Assembly (NCBI GenBank): GCA_030595795.1
Contig: JAUVCH010000040.1
Span: 1 to 34,301, forward strand
Length of the DNA: 34,301 bases
Origin: Gammaproteobacteria bacterium
Lineage (GTDB): Bacteria; Pseudomonadota; Gammaproteobacteria; GCA-001735895
Direction of reading: 5' to 3'
The notes under the pieces were generated by a model. It made no database searches. It saw only the letters and a program-made list of their open reading frames with translations, and was not told the DNA's origin. Below, one piece after another: positions 8,160-17,601 of this stretch; within the stretch, counting starts at the first letter, position 1; the number at the start of each line of letters is the position of its first letter. A program made the position numbers and the translations under genes.

Positions 8160-9419
8160 TTGATCACTCTGCCCAATATCGAACGCCAGTTATTTTTTAC
8201 TTCGCTGTCTAAACATATTAATGCCACCAAAAACGACGGTTCGACACTGGGTCTACTACTGGTAGATATCGTTAATCTAGCTCAGATCAATCATCAATTT
8301 GGATATCAATACGGCGATCAAGCTCTTTGCCAATGTCATTCTCGGCTACTATCAATTAGCCGTATTACCGATACGGTATTTCGTATCGGCGATCATCAGT
8401 TTGTTTTCATTCTCCCCTCATTAAAAACACCCTCTTTTATCGCTCTGGCATTTAATAAGATTAACAATGTATTAAAAGAAGAAATGTTAATCGACGGCGC
8501 AAGCGTCAACTGCGATATCAGAATAGGCCTCGCTTTAAATAAGAACGCCAACTTTAGCGCCGAAAACACCTTGCTGGTAGCTGAAAGCTCTTTGAAACAG
8601 TCCAAAAAGGATAATGGTGCGCTTAATTTATCTCAGCCCGAGGACGATAATCAACAATCCCAGGCTCTCGATGAGTTATTTGAAAGTACTTTAAAAGACA
8701 ACGATTTCGAACTTTTTTATCAACCCAAGATAAATATGCATACCGGCGTGGCCGATAGTGCAGAAGCCCTGTTGCGCTGGCATATACCAGGCGAAGGATT
8801 TATTTCCCCTATGGTGGCTATCGAAATCGCGGAGAAAACCGGCCATAGCTTTGATCTGACAAAATGGGTTATGCAAACCGCCATTCGCCAGCTGAAGGCA
8901 TGGGAAAAACTGAACCTCGATTTAACTATCGCAATCAATATATCGGCAGACCTGATACTGGAGCCTGAATTGTTCACCTTAGTACAGGATTCCCTGGCAA
9001 TCTGGGGCGTTCAAAAAAATCACCTCACACTTGAAATCACTGAAACTGCCGTCATGGAGGACAAGGAAGCCGGGTTCGACGGCCTTTTAAAGTTCAAAGA
9101 GTCCGGCGTAAATCTGTCCATCGACGATTTTGGTACCGGTTACTCTTCACTGTCATACTTCAAACAAATTCCGGCAAACGAATTAAAAATAGATCAGAGC
9201 TTCGTCACTAATATGCTCTCAAGTCCTGAAGATCAGCAAATCGTAAAAATCATCATCGACATCGGTCACATTTTCGATTTAAAACTGGTCGCCGAAGGTA
9301 TTGAAGATCAGCAGACATATGATTTTCTTAGGGAACTAGGTTGTGACTACGGACAGGGATATCACATGTCCAAACCCCTGCCCGCCGATGAATTTTTAAA
9401 ATTCATACAGGGAAATTAA
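8160..9419 (+). CDS. Degenerate GGDEF-EAL protein, probable c-di-GMP phosphodiesterase
   Basis: The protein has 419 aa from a TTG at 8160. AAGGG lies eight nt upstream, and the next in-frame Met is far inside the GGDEF fold. Residues about 1-165 are a GGDEF-like domain with the signature changed to GDHQF (77-81), so it should not make c-di-GMP but might bind GTP as a regulator. Residues about 175-419 are an EAL domain with catalytic landmarks intact: EALLRW (Glu202), NIS, EITET, DDFGTGYSS, LKIDQSF, EGIE and the terminal GQGY...SKP. It is predicted to linearise c-di-GMP to pGpG. It lacks membrane or PAS segments and is likely cytosolic. The HD-GYP gene directly upstream makes this a two-class phosphodiesterase pair. 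It converges on the minus-strand gene ending at 9445. Confidence 0.88.
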   Translation: MITLPNIERQLFFTSLSKHINATKNDGSTLGLLLVDIVNLAQINHQFGYQYGDQALCQCHSRLLSISRITDTVFRIGDHQFVFILPSLKTPSFIALAFNKINNVLKEEMLIDGASVNCDIRIGLALNKNANFSAENTLLVAESSLKQSKKDNGALNLSQPEDDNQQSQALDELFESTLKDNDFELFYQPKINMHTGVADSAEALLRWHIPGEGFISPMVAIEIAEKTGHSFDLTKWVMQTAIRQLKAWEKLNLDLTIAINISADLILEPELFTLVQDSLAIWGVQKNHLTLEITETAVMEDKEAGFDGLLKFKESGVNLSIDDFGTGYSSLSYFKQIPANELKIDQSFVTNMLSSPEDQQIVKIIIDIGHIFDLKLVAEGIEDQQTYDFLRELGCDYGQGYHMSKPLPADEFLKFIQGN

Positions 9420-9444
9420 TCTCCGGCTAATACGGCAGATTCGG

Positions 9445-10557
9445 TTATTTATTATCGGACGATTTGAGCACACCGAGATGGTGAAATATCCGGTCGGTTA
9501 GCGGTTTTATTTTCCTGCGCATGCCGGAGCCAATCGTATCGCTTCTGGCGAATATAGGGGTCAGCATTTCTTCCGAAATTGCTGACAGAAACCAGATCGA
9601 ACGAACATAGTGTTCGAGTTCAGATTGATGTCGCCACTCAAGAACTCTCAAGGCATCCTCCAAATCGTCAACATCGTGATAAACGATATCGTCAGGTCGA
9701 GCCTGCTGAAAGTAATTCGCGATGGCTTCAAACAACGAAACGGTCACGTTCTGATCCGACACCTTCGCCAACGCTAACTCGCAGGTTTGTATGAAAGCCT
9801 GACCCTGCGGTGAAAAGGCACGGGCTAACACAGATATCGCCGGGTCCTGCGTACTGTTAGCTGCCTCGTACAAGGAAGCATGGTCTGAGTGCGCCGGAAC
9901 AGTTTCGGGTAAGGCATCGGGTAGAGTGTGCAGGAAGCCGACCAGCATGCTTGGTTTGCCCTGTGCTCTTCGCCAGAGATGCTGCTTTTGTTTTTCCCCG
10001 ATCAAACCATCCTGTAACACCAGGCGTACCGATTCAAGCATGTTTCTCGCTTTTTCTTCGAATGGCAGAAACTCCAGCAGGAAGGCCGCGAGTTCGCGAC
10101 CGATATCGCTGCTTGCGACTTGACTGTTCCTGAGCATAACCCTCGCGTTGGTAGCATCTGGCATAACCCACCAGGCTCGCTTGGCCAGCGTCTCGGTTAA
10201 TCCCGGTGCATGCGCTACGGCCACTACCGCCTCGCTCTCGCCGAGAAGCAATAGCTGTTCGAGGCTGGTATCGCGAGTTTGTCCCATACGCGTCCAGAGC
10301 TTGAGGAAAATCGGATAACCACCGGGCGAACCCATCACATGAGAAGACAGCATTGACTTGACCCGACGTATATAAGCCAGTTCCTCGCAGTTTGGGCTCA
10401 ATTTAACTCTGGCTTCTCCTTTATTAGTCAAGGCATGGATCACCAGGTTTGACTCGTCGATACGCACCGCTTCGGGTTTCTGCGCCAGCAATACGTTAAG
10501 CCGCAGGTTGTCTTCCGGGCTGACTTCACTGTCCTCTTTAAGGAAGCTCTCTACCAT
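9445..10557 (-). CDS. Uncharacterised helical protein, possibly DsrS-like, in a MoxR-VWA cluster
   Basis: The protein has 370 aa and is the last gene of a three-gene minus-strand cluster, starting two nt after the VWA gene stop. No signal peptide, membrane segment or catalytic motif is visible. The sequence is rich in amphipathic helices (for example EKARNMLESVRLVLQ). It vaguely resembles proteins annotated as 'sulfur reduction protein DsrS' in sulfur-oxidising gammaproteobacteria, but I cannot confirm this, and no other dsr gene is in the window. Tight linkage to a MoxR ATPase and a VWA protein suggests it is a cofactor or substrate adaptor of that complex. Confidence 0.75.
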   Translation of the reverse strand: MVESFLKEDSEVSPEDNLRLNVLLAQKPEAVRIDESNLVIHALTNKGEARVKLSPNCEELAYIRRVKSMLSSHVMGSPGGYPIFLKLWTRMGQTRDTSLEQLLLLGESEAVVAVAHAPGLTETLAKRAWWVMPDATNARVMLRNSQVASSDIGRELAAFLLEFLPFEEKARNMLESVRLVLQDGLIGEKQKQHLWRRAQGKPSMLVGFLHTLPDALPETVPAHSDHASLYEAANSTQDPAISVLARAFSPQGQAFIQTCELALAKVSDQNVTVSLFEAIANYFQQARPDDIVYHDVDDLEDALRVLEWRHQSELEHYVRSIWFLSAISEEMLTPIFARSDTIGSGMRRKIKPLTDRIFHHLGVLKSSDNK

Positions 10558-10559
10558 TG

Positions 10560-11699
10560 TCAGTCGTTCAATTGAATGCGAACGCCGAATGGTACCTTCG
10601 CTTTACCCTTTACCAGCCAAAGAGTTGGATATGGCGGCTCGTAATCGGGAAACTCACCACAGGCATCGGTAAAGTAAACCAGGGTATCGGGATTCATATC
10701 CTGCCGTTCGATCCAGCGAAAAACCGGTCGAAAATCGGTGCCACCCCCGCCCTTCACCTGAGTATCAAATTTGAATTCATCCCAGGGCTGGAAAATCACC
10801 GGGGATTCACTATCGATTTCAGCATCGCAACATATCAGGGTAATTCGGGCACGAACCTGACCCTTAATCGCATTGATCTCAGAGAAAAACTGTTCGATTT
10901 CCGCTTCTCGAATCGAGCCACTGGTATCCACTGCAACCACCAGGTCGATTTCTTCGCTACGTAAACCGGGGAATACTGCGGGGTCTCCACGCCGACTGGT
11001 GGGACGTATATAACTATAATCGTTACGTGCCGTGGCACTGAGATGCTGCGCCAGCAAACTACGCCAGGGTAATTTCGGTTGCAGGAAAAAATCGACCAGC
11101 CTCGCCATTTCGCCACTGAGCTTTCCGGCTTGCTGCGCCTGTTGCGCCGCTGCTGCGAGTCGTTGCTGCCACCGCGAGGCCAGCATTTCCATTTCGCCCT
11201 GACTCAGCTTTGCTTCCTGCTGTTGCGGGGTTTCTGGATTCTCTGATCCCTCTTTACCGGCGCCAGATTGCTTTTCTTCTTGCTGTAATTCATTTTCCTG
11301 CAACATCGGATAGATTTCTTCTGCTGTCATGCCGCTGAACTCGGCCAGGTAAACCGTATCCGGTGTCGGTTTCAAACCATCGTCGACTAAAATCGGATTG
11401 ACAGCAAAATTGCAGGCAGTCTCCCACAGTTTTTTAACCCGGCTAGCACGGCGGTAAAAGTGTAACAGCGCGCAGTGCATGGCTTCTCGTGACAGGGCAA
11501 ACTGGGTTTGTGCGACATCAAGCGAATCGATATAGCTATGATTGTAATAAAGTGACTTGCCATTACTCCACGTGGTCTGACACCAGCCTTCTTCCGCCTC
11601 GATGAGCGGCAGGCGTAATGCCAGCGCGCCGAGAAATGGCTTGTCCAGAATCAGACGCGTTCGCGCCGCTGCCATTTTGGTCGAAACATCCATAGTCAA
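10560..11699 (-). CDS. VWA-like (DUF2201-type) protein, partner of MoxR ATPase
   Basis: The protein has 379 aa. The N-terminal half resembles the DUF2201 putative-metallopeptidase domain, but the expected HExxH reads REAMH, so the zinc site has lost its first His and peptidase activity is doubtful. A Glu/Gln-rich linker follows at about residues 139-165 (ENELQQEEKQ). The C-terminal half is a von Willebrand A-type domain with MIDAS motif DTSGS (Asp-x-Ser-x-Ser) and a later YFTDACG strand carrying a further Asp. Such proteins act as metal-dependent adaptors for MoxR AAA+ ATPases in assembly or metal insertion. The start overlaps the ATPase stop by four nt, so the two are translationally coupled. 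Confidence 0.82.
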   Translation of the reverse strand: MTMDVSTKMAAARTRLILDKPFLGALALRLPLIEAEEGWCQTTWSNGKSLYYNHSYIDSLDVAQTQFALSREAMHCALLHFYRRASRVKKLWETACNFAVNPILVDDGLKPTPDTVYLAEFSGMTAEEIYPMLQENELQQEEKQSGAGKEGSENPETPQQQEAKLSQGEMEMLASRWQQRLAAAAQQAQQAGKLSGEMARLVDFFLQPKLPWRSLLAQHLSATARNDYSYIRPTSRRGDPAVFPGLRSEEIDLVVAVDTSGSIREAEIEQFFSEINAIKGQVRARITLICCDAEIDSESPVIFQPWDEFKFDTQVKGGGGTDFRPVFRWIERQDMNPDTLVYFTDACGEFPDYEPPYPTLWLVKGKAKVPFGVRIQLND

Positions 11700-12727
11700 T
11701 AAACCAGGATGTCACCAATTTTTTCTGCCCACTCGGCAAACTGCGGCACCGCAAACAACTCCGATCCGACGGCGCGTTGCAGATCCGATACCAGCATCAC
11801 ACCCATTTCACGCTGCTTGAACTGATTCGCATAATTGAGCAGGTTACCCAGAATCTCTACATCTCCGCCGGAGCGGATCGCCCGCGTCACCAATGCAGAT
11901 GCGATGGCATATTGCAAGTCGATCTCATCGGGGCATTCGAGCGACTGGCCGCTGACGATGGCATCGATATCGGGCAAATTCTCCAGACTTTGTATAAAGG
12001 CAAACAATTCCACCCCGGCTGCCTTGCCGACGCAGGCTTCTATGCCACCTGGTAAAAGAACGGGAGTATCGGCAAACTTGTGGAGCGCACGGTGCGCAAA
12101 TTCCCAGGAGCGCGGCGATGGAAAAGCGACCGGGTTATGCTCCGGATTGAAATCGAATAACAGGTCTGGCCTGAAGCGTAGGAAGGCAATAACGCGCTCA
12201 TCAATATTGTTTTGATAAGCCCAGCCAGCCCAGTCGTCAAGATTCACTTCAAGCTCGTAATGCGAGAAGCGATTCGCTAGCGGCGACGGCATGCTATAGC
12301 TGACACCGCGATCACCCTGTCGGTTTCCCGCAGCCACAATCGCCCAGTGATCGGGCACCCGGTATTCGCCGAGCCGCCGATCCAGAATCAGTTGGTAAGC
12401 TGCCGCCGATACGCTGGGCGGTGCAGAAGTAATTTCATCGATGAACAAAATACCCGCTTCGCCATGCACCCCGACATCGGGCAACATCGCCGGAATCGCC
12501 CATTCGACTTTATGATCGTTCTTAAACGGGATGCCGCGTAAATCGCTGGGCTCCATCTGTGACAGGCGAATATCGACAATCGCCGCAGCATGCTTATCGG
12601 CTACCTGAGCAATAATCTGGGACTTACCAACTCCCGGAGGCCCCCAGAGCATGACCGGTGTGTGATAACCCTGCTGGGTGCTGGAAAATTCCTGTTCGAT
12701 AACAGCGATAATATGGGCTGGTCGCAT
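11696..12727 (-). CDS. MoxR-family AAA+ ATPase
   Basis: The protein has 343 aa. Walker A is GPPGVGKS at residues 29-36, Walker B is ILFIDE at 93-98, sensor 1 is AAGN (as in GNRQ), and the arginine-containing segment PLANRFSHYEL follows. This is the standard MoxR pattern. MoxR ATPases act as chaperones, usually with a VWA protein encoded next to them, to activate or load cofactors into enzyme complexes. It is the first gene of the minus-strand cluster MoxR - VWA - helical protein. The client enzyme is not evident from the window. The upstream 75 nt hold no clear promoter that I can name. Confidence 0.9.
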   Translation of the reverse strand: MRPAHIIAVIEQEFSSTQQGYHTPVMLWGPPGVGKSQIIAQVADKHAAAIVDIRLSQMEPSDLRGIPFKNDHKVEWAIPAMLPDVGVHGEAGILFIDEITSAPPSVSAAAYQLILDRRLGEYRVPDHWAIVAAGNRQGDRGVSYSMPSPLANRFSHYELEVNLDDWAGWAYQNNIDERVIAFLRFRPDLLFDFNPEHNPVAFPSPRSWEFAHRALHKFADTPVLLPGGIEACVGKAAGVELFAFIQSLENLPDIDAIVSGQSLECPDEIDLQYAIASALVTRAIRSGGDVEILGNLLNYANQFKQREMGVMLVSDLQRAVGSELFAVPQFAEWAEKIGDILVY

Positions 12728-12802
12728 AGATCAAGAGTGTTATGAGAAAGCCAGCTATGTTGCGACCCATCGACGGTGGGGTCAACCATACTGTCGAGAT
12801 AT

Positions 12803-13174
12803 TTAGCTGCCGAGAGAGTTCGTAATGTGAATGCCAATCAGGGTAAAAGCCGGAAATAGCGCTTTGCGTTGCGCGGCGCCGATTTGCACACAACGGGCAG
12901 CGCTAAACAGATTATGCTCGTCCATATAAAGCTGTTGGATGCTCGGTGTCTGATTCAACCCCCTGAAAACCTGATCGATAATATCGCTGATCGACAGATC
13001 CGGCGAATCGACAAAATACAGGGTACGATTCTCGTCACGGTAGTAGACGCAACCCACGCAGAGGCTGCAGAAAATTTCTAGCTCGTTTTTGGGTGCTACG
13101 ATACCGGGGCGGACGCCGGTGCGTCGGAGGTGGTCACCCCGGCTGGTTTTAAAAGGGCCTGCTATACCGGGCAT
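12803..13174 (-). CDS. Hypothetical small protein, doubtful
   Basis: The frame is open from 13267 down to a stop at 12803. The most protein-like stretch begins around residue 35 of the ATG-13174 form (KNELEIFCSLCVGCVYYRDENRTLYFVDSP), with alternating strand and helix patterns and four cysteines. The ATG at 13174 gives 123 aa; an ATG at 13267 would run into the next gene's promoter and ribosome binding site. I do not recognise the family. The frame lies antisense to another short open frame (12869-13081), so it may be spurious or the remnant of a longer gene. Apart from this possible gene I see nothing else in 12728-13268 except the upstream region of the TPR gene. Confidence 0.35.
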   Translation of the reverse strand: MPGIAGPFKTSRGDHLRRTGVRPGIVAPKNELEIFCSLCVGCVYYRDENRTLYFVDSPDLSISDIIDQVFRGLNQTPSIQQLYMDEHNLFSAARCVQIGAAQRKALFPAFTLIGIHITNSLGS

Positions 13175-13268
13175 TTGTTTTATTGTTTTATTGTTTGATT
13201 TAGCATGGGGTTGATCGGGGTCGTTAAGGTAGAGTGTAGCATTACCCAAAGACAAAGGAGCGCACAAA

Positions 13269-14618
13269 ATGCAAAAAGACCAATGGAACTACCCTGTTAC
13301 AACAGACAACCCAGACGCAGCCGAGTCGCTCAACCTTTCTTTCGACTCGTATTTCCAATTCCGCACCGATGCTATGAAGCATCTGGACGCTGCGATTGCC
13401 GCAGATTCTGAATTTGCGTTGCCGCACGCGGCCAAAGGTATCCTGCTTGAAAGCCTGAAAAAACCGGAATTACATTCTTTGGCCTTTAGCGAACTGGAAG
13501 CAGCAAAGAATGGTCGGCCACCCTCTTCTACTCGTGAACAACATTACATAGCTGCCCTTGAGGCGGCATTGGCTGGCCAGGTCACTGCGGCGGCCACACA
13601 CTATCAGCAAATCGTGAACGATCATCCTCATGATTTGTTCGCGATGCGGCTTGCCCAGTCTGAGTTATTCTGGATTGGTGAGGTTGGCTGGATGCGGGAT
13701 ATTTCGGAGCGCGCGGCATCTCAATGGACATCCAATGTACCGGGCTATTCAGCCTATCTCTCGATTCGTGCTTTTGGCCTGGAGGAAAACGGTGACTACG
13801 AGCTTGCCGAGCAATGTGGGCGCGAGTCAGTAGAGCTCGATCCCACCGGTTGCTGGGGCGCACATGCGATTGCGCATGTGCAAATCATGCAGGGGCGCCT
13901 GGACGATGGCATTGCATGGCTATCGGGATTAAGCGGCAACTGGTCGGCGGCAAACCATATCGTACATCATCTCTGGTGGCATCTAGCTTTGGCTCATACT
14001 GAACACGGTGACTATGACGCGGGACTGGAAGTCTATGATCATCGACTACGCGATCTCGATTCGCCATTGATGCTGGCTATGCCGGACTTCTATGTCGATA
14101 TTCAAAACGATACCGCTTTGCTACAACGGCTCGAATTACGCGGAGTGAACATTGGTGACCGGTGGCAACCGATCGCTGATCTCGCACAGACCCGAATCGG
14201 CAACCATTTCAGTCCCTTCACCAGCGCACACAGCGCCCTGGCGTTGGCGGCTGCTGGACGGTTCGAAGAAGCGAATGAGTTAATACGACACATACAGGAT
14301 TTCATTGTCGAGGATAAAGGAACGCTGGGTGCAAGATATGCGTTGGCAGTACTACCGGCAAGCAAAGCCGCTGTCGCGCATCGCAAGGGCGAATACCAGC
14401 GGGTTATCGATGTCATGCTACCAGCTAGACGAAATTTATGGCAAATGGGTGGTAGCCATGCGCAGCGCGATCTGTTTTTTCAGCTATTAATCGATGCTGC
14501 GATGAAACTCCAGCGCCAGGACGTCCTGATCATGCTGCTCGATGAATTGTCTGCGATTGGATTCCAGCATTTGGCCGAGCGCTCCAGTTATGCTGATGCG
14601 GTCGCTATGACGCATTAA
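13269..14618 (+). CDS. TTC38-like tetratricopeptide repeat protein
   Basis: The protein has 449 aa, with AAGGAG eight nt before the ATG. It is helical, with TPR-like pairs throughout (AIAADSEFALPHAAKGILL; GDYELAEQCGRESVELDP; GDYDAGLEVYDHRLRDLD; AAGRFEEANELIRHIQDF). The stretch VPGYSAYLSIRAFGLEENGDYELAE...GCWGAHAIAHV...HIVHHLWWHLAL is characteristic, in my memory, of the TTC38 family found in bacteria and animals. The conserved His/Trp residues in that stretch are unusual for a plain scaffold and hint at a ligand site, but no biochemical role is established that I know of. It has no signal peptide and is likely cytosolic. It is monocistronic, divergent from the doubtful ORF upstream. Confidence 0.83.
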   Translation: MQKDQWNYPVTTDNPDAAESLNLSFDSYFQFRTDAMKHLDAAIAADSEFALPHAAKGILLESLKKPELHSLAFSELEAAKNGRPPSSTREQHYIAALEAALAGQVTAAATHYQQIVNDHPHDLFAMRLAQSELFWIGEVGWMRDISERAASQWTSNVPGYSAYLSIRAFGLEENGDYELAEQCGRESVELDPTGCWGAHAIAHVQIMQGRLDDGIAWLSGLSGNWSAANHIVHHLWWHLALAHTEHGDYDAGLEVYDHRLRDLDSPLMLAMPDFYVDIQNDTALLQRLELRGVNIGDRWQPIADLAQTRIGNHFSPFTSAHSALALAAAGRFEEANELIRHIQDFIVEDKGTLGARYALAVLPASKAAVAHRKGEYQRVIDVMLPARRNLWQMGGSHAQRDLFFQLLIDAAMKLQRQDVLIMLLDELSAIGFQHLAERSSYADAVAMTH

Positions 14619-14799
14619 GTTGTAATTAACTCGGTTGATTTCAATAGTCCTGTTTCCTGCCACCGTCCTCCGATTTTTCCTAAATAATGAGGATAAATTC
14701 CGAATTATCTACTATTCTTAAGCTATACGCTAGAAAGTTAAAATCACTTACTCCACTGATGAGAAGGATCTTTCACGACTGAGTTCCTGTTTAGAGGTT

Positions 14800-17601
14800 A
14801 TGCTAAAAAAATTTAGAATTTTACTCATTATCGCCGTATATCTGATCATGCCTGAAACAGTTCTTGCGGAAGATATACATATTGCATTGCAAGCGAACAA
14901 GGGTGCGCAAATAGACCTGTCACAGGGGCAGGGATATCCAGAATTTGGGTCAGTTATTTCTACGCACGCCAATCGGGATGATATTAATCAGTCGGAATCG
15001 AGGTTTAATAGTGAAGTTCGAGGGTTAGGTTTGAGTGATAGCGAGCGGCAGTGGCTTAACGATCACCCTACTGTAAGCTTCACAGGTGACCCCAACTGGT
15101 TACCATACGAGGCATTTGATAGTAACGGGAATTATATTGGAATTGTTTCAGAGCACCTTAAATTAATTTCTGAAATGACGGGCATAACTTTCAACATCAG
15201 TCGAAGCGAAACCTGGACCGAATCGACCGATAAAGCAAAGAAAGGAATCGTAGATGTTCTGTCTGAAACAGATGACTCTGACCTGAAGTCTTATCTTAAT
15301 TTCACCGACTCTTATATCTCTAACCCTATCGTTATCGCGATGCGTAGCAGTGAAAACTTTGTTGAACAGGTTTCTGATATCCGAAACCGAAAAATTGCTT
15401 TAATAAAAGACTATGGTTACACATCGAAGATACGAAGACTTCACAGTGACATTAAATTTGTCAGTGTAGCGGATATCCAGGAAGGGTTGATCGCTGTTTC
15501 CACCGGAGAAGTCGATGCCCTTCTGTGCACGCTCGCTTTGTGTAGTTACACCATAACGGAACTAGGATTAAGTAATGTCAGGATTGTCGGCAAGACGGTG
15601 TTTGATACCAGACTAACGCTAGGTGTACAAAAGCATCTGCCAGAGCTGGTATCGATACTAAACAAGGCGATAAAAAATATCAGGCCAGAACAGCGGCAGG
15701 CCATACTCAATACCTGGATAGGGCAAAAAATCACCGCCCGGAACGACTATACGCTGGTCTATCAGGTAATGGCTATTGCTACTTTTTTAATCGCTATATT
15801 TGTATTCTGGAATCGGCGGTTATCAAAGGAAGTGAATTATCGAAAAACGATAGAAAAGGAGCTTAAATCTGCAGAAGAAGAGGGACGAATTTCACACCAG
15901 CGGATATTGCTACATCGTGAACAGTCACCTTTGGGTGTTATAGAGTGGAACACTAATTTTGAAATTGTAGACTGGAATGAAGCAGCCGAAAAAATATTTG
16001 GATTTAGCAAGGAAGAAGTCGTTGGTCGGCATATTACTGAATCAATACTGCCTGAAAGTGCCCGCGAGGCGGTCGATATTATATGGGCGAAATTACTCGC
16101 CAAGACGGGTGGTGAACGCAGCACTAATGAAAATATCACTAAAGATGGACGCATTATATTGTGCGAGTGGTATAACACACCACTGGTAGATCAAAATGGA
16201 ACGGTCATTGGAGTCGCTTCACTGGTCGACGACGTGACGGAGCGAACTGTAGCCGAGAAAATCATCTGGAAGCAGGCTAACTTTGATGTATTAACCGACT
16301 TACCCAATCGAAATATGTTTCATGACCGCCTGCAGCATGAAATATCCCGGTCAGATCGCAGCAAACTGCCTTTGGCATTGCTGCTGTTAGATCTCGATGA
16401 GTTTAAGGAAGTAAATGATACCTTTGGCCACGACGTCGGTGACCTCTTATTACAGAAAGCCGCCCAACGTATTCGCAGCTGTGTACGAGATTCGGATACA
16501 GTCGCCCGCATAGGCGGGGACGAATTTACGATTACTCTGCCCGAATTGCAGCTTAAATTAGACGTCGATAATATTGCCAACGATATTATCGAAAAATTAT
16601 CCGAGGCATTTCACATCGGCGATGAAGTCATACACATCTCGGCTAGTATCGGTATTACCTTCTATCCAACTGATGCGGATAGCATGGAGGGCCTGATCAA
16701 AAATGTCGATCAGGCGATGTATACCGCGAAGGCCAGGGGCAGAAATTGCTATCGCTATTTTACGCAGTCGTTGCAGGACGCTGCGCAAAATCGCTTCCGC
16801 CTTACGACTGATTTACGCGGCGCCCTAGATGCAGGGCAATTAGAAATCTATTATCAGCCGATCGTGGAATTATGTAGTGGGAACATCCATAAGGCCGAAG
16901 CATTGCTAAGGTGGCATCATCCTGTTCGGGGGATGGTAAGCCCGGTAGAATTTATTCCTCTGGCAGAAAGCTCGGGGTTAATTAATTCGATCGGTAACTG
17001 GGTATTCAAAGAGTCCGCTTTGAAAGCAAATGACTGGAGTAACCGATTCGAAAGCAACTTTCAGGTGACGGTTAATATGTCGCCTGTGCAGTTTAAAGTC
17101 AAAAATGAAGTATTCAAAAAGGAGTGGCTGGAATACCTGGATAAATTCAAACTTTCCGGCGATAACGTGGTGATTGAAATTACAGAGGGCTTGCTGTTGA
17201 ACGTCGAATCTGAAGTGATAGATAAACTTTTATGGTTACGTGACGAAGGAATTCAGGTTGCTATTGATGATTTTGGTACGGGTTACTCTTCGCTTTCCTA
17301 TCTCAAGAAGTTTGATATAGATTATCTAAAAATCGATCAGTCATTTGTACGTAATCTTGGAATAGACAAAAATGATATTGCACTATCGGAGGCGATCATC
17401 GTTATGGCCCACAAGCTTGGGCTAAAAGTAATTGCAGAAGGCGTAGAGACTGAAACCCAGAAAAATATACTCAAGCAGGCAGGATGCGATTATGCACAGG
17501 GTTATCTTTATTCTAAACCTATCCCGTCTGATGAGTTTGAAACGCTATTAGAGACAGGCAGGCATGGGGTTCAGCCCGTAGGACAGATTAGCAAAGCGTA
17601 A
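14800..17601 (+). CDS. Periplasmic-binding (SBP_bac_3-like) - PAS - GGDEF - EAL membrane signalling protein
   Basis: The protein has 933 aa. A signal peptide occupies residues 1-24 (LLIIAVYLIMPETVLA). A family-3 solute-binding-like sensor domain spans about 85-310 (LNDHPTVSFTGDPNWLPYE). A membrane segment follows at about 320-340, then a PAS domain (about 365-485), GGDEF (about 500-655) and EAL (about 675-925). GGDEF is intact at 572-576 with an RDSD inhibitory-site motif placed five residues before it, so it probably makes c-di-GMP and is product-inhibited. The EAL set is also intact (Glu700-Ala-Leu, DDFGTGYSS, LKIDQSF, AEGVET). The protein is therefore potentially bifunctional, reading a periplasmic ligand and setting c-di-GMP level. 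The ligand is unknown. The weak AGAGG lies about five nt before the ATG. Confidence 0.9.
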   Translation: MLKKFRILLIIAVYLIMPETVLAEDIHIALQANKGAQIDLSQGQGYPEFGSVISTHANRDDINQSESRFNSEVRGLGLSDSERQWLNDHPTVSFTGDPNWLPYEAFDSNGNYIGIVSEHLKLISEMTGITFNISRSETWTESTDKAKKGIVDVLSETDDSDLKSYLNFTDSYISNPIVIAMRSSENFVEQVSDIRNRKIALIKDYGYTSKIRRLHSDIKFVSVADIQEGLIAVSTGEVDALLCTLALCSYTITELGLSNVRIVGKTVFDTRLTLGVQKHLPELVSILNKAIKNIRPEQRQAILNTWIGQKITARNDYTLVYQVMAIATFLIAIFVFWNRRLSKEVNYRKTIEKELKSAEEEGRISHQRILLHREQSPLGVIEWNTNFEIVDWNEAAEKIFGFSKEEVVGRHITESILPESAREAVDIIWAKLLAKTGGERSTNENITKDGRIILCEWYNTPLVDQNGTVIGVASLVDDVTERTVAEKIIWKQANFDVLTDLPNRNMFHDRLQHEISRSDRSKLPLALLLLDLDEFKEVNDTFGHDVGDLLLQKAAQRIRSCVRDSDTVARIGGDEFTITLPELQLKLDVDNIANDIIEKLSEAFHIGDEVIHISASIGITFYPTDADSMEGLIKNVDQAMYTAKARGRNCYRYFTQSLQDAAQNRFRLTTDLRGALDAGQLEIYYQPIVELCSGNIHKAEALLRWHHPVRGMVSPVEFIPLAESSGLINSIGNWVFKESALKANDWSNRFESNFQVTVNMSPVQFKVKNEVFKKEWLEYLDKFKLSGDNVVIEITEGLLLNVESEVIDKLLWLRDEGIQVAIDDFGTGYSSLSYLKKFDIDYLKIDQSFVRNLGIDKNDIALSEAIIVMAHKLGLKVIAEGVETETQKNILKQAGCDYAQGYLYSKPIPSDEFETLLETGRHGVQPVGQISKA

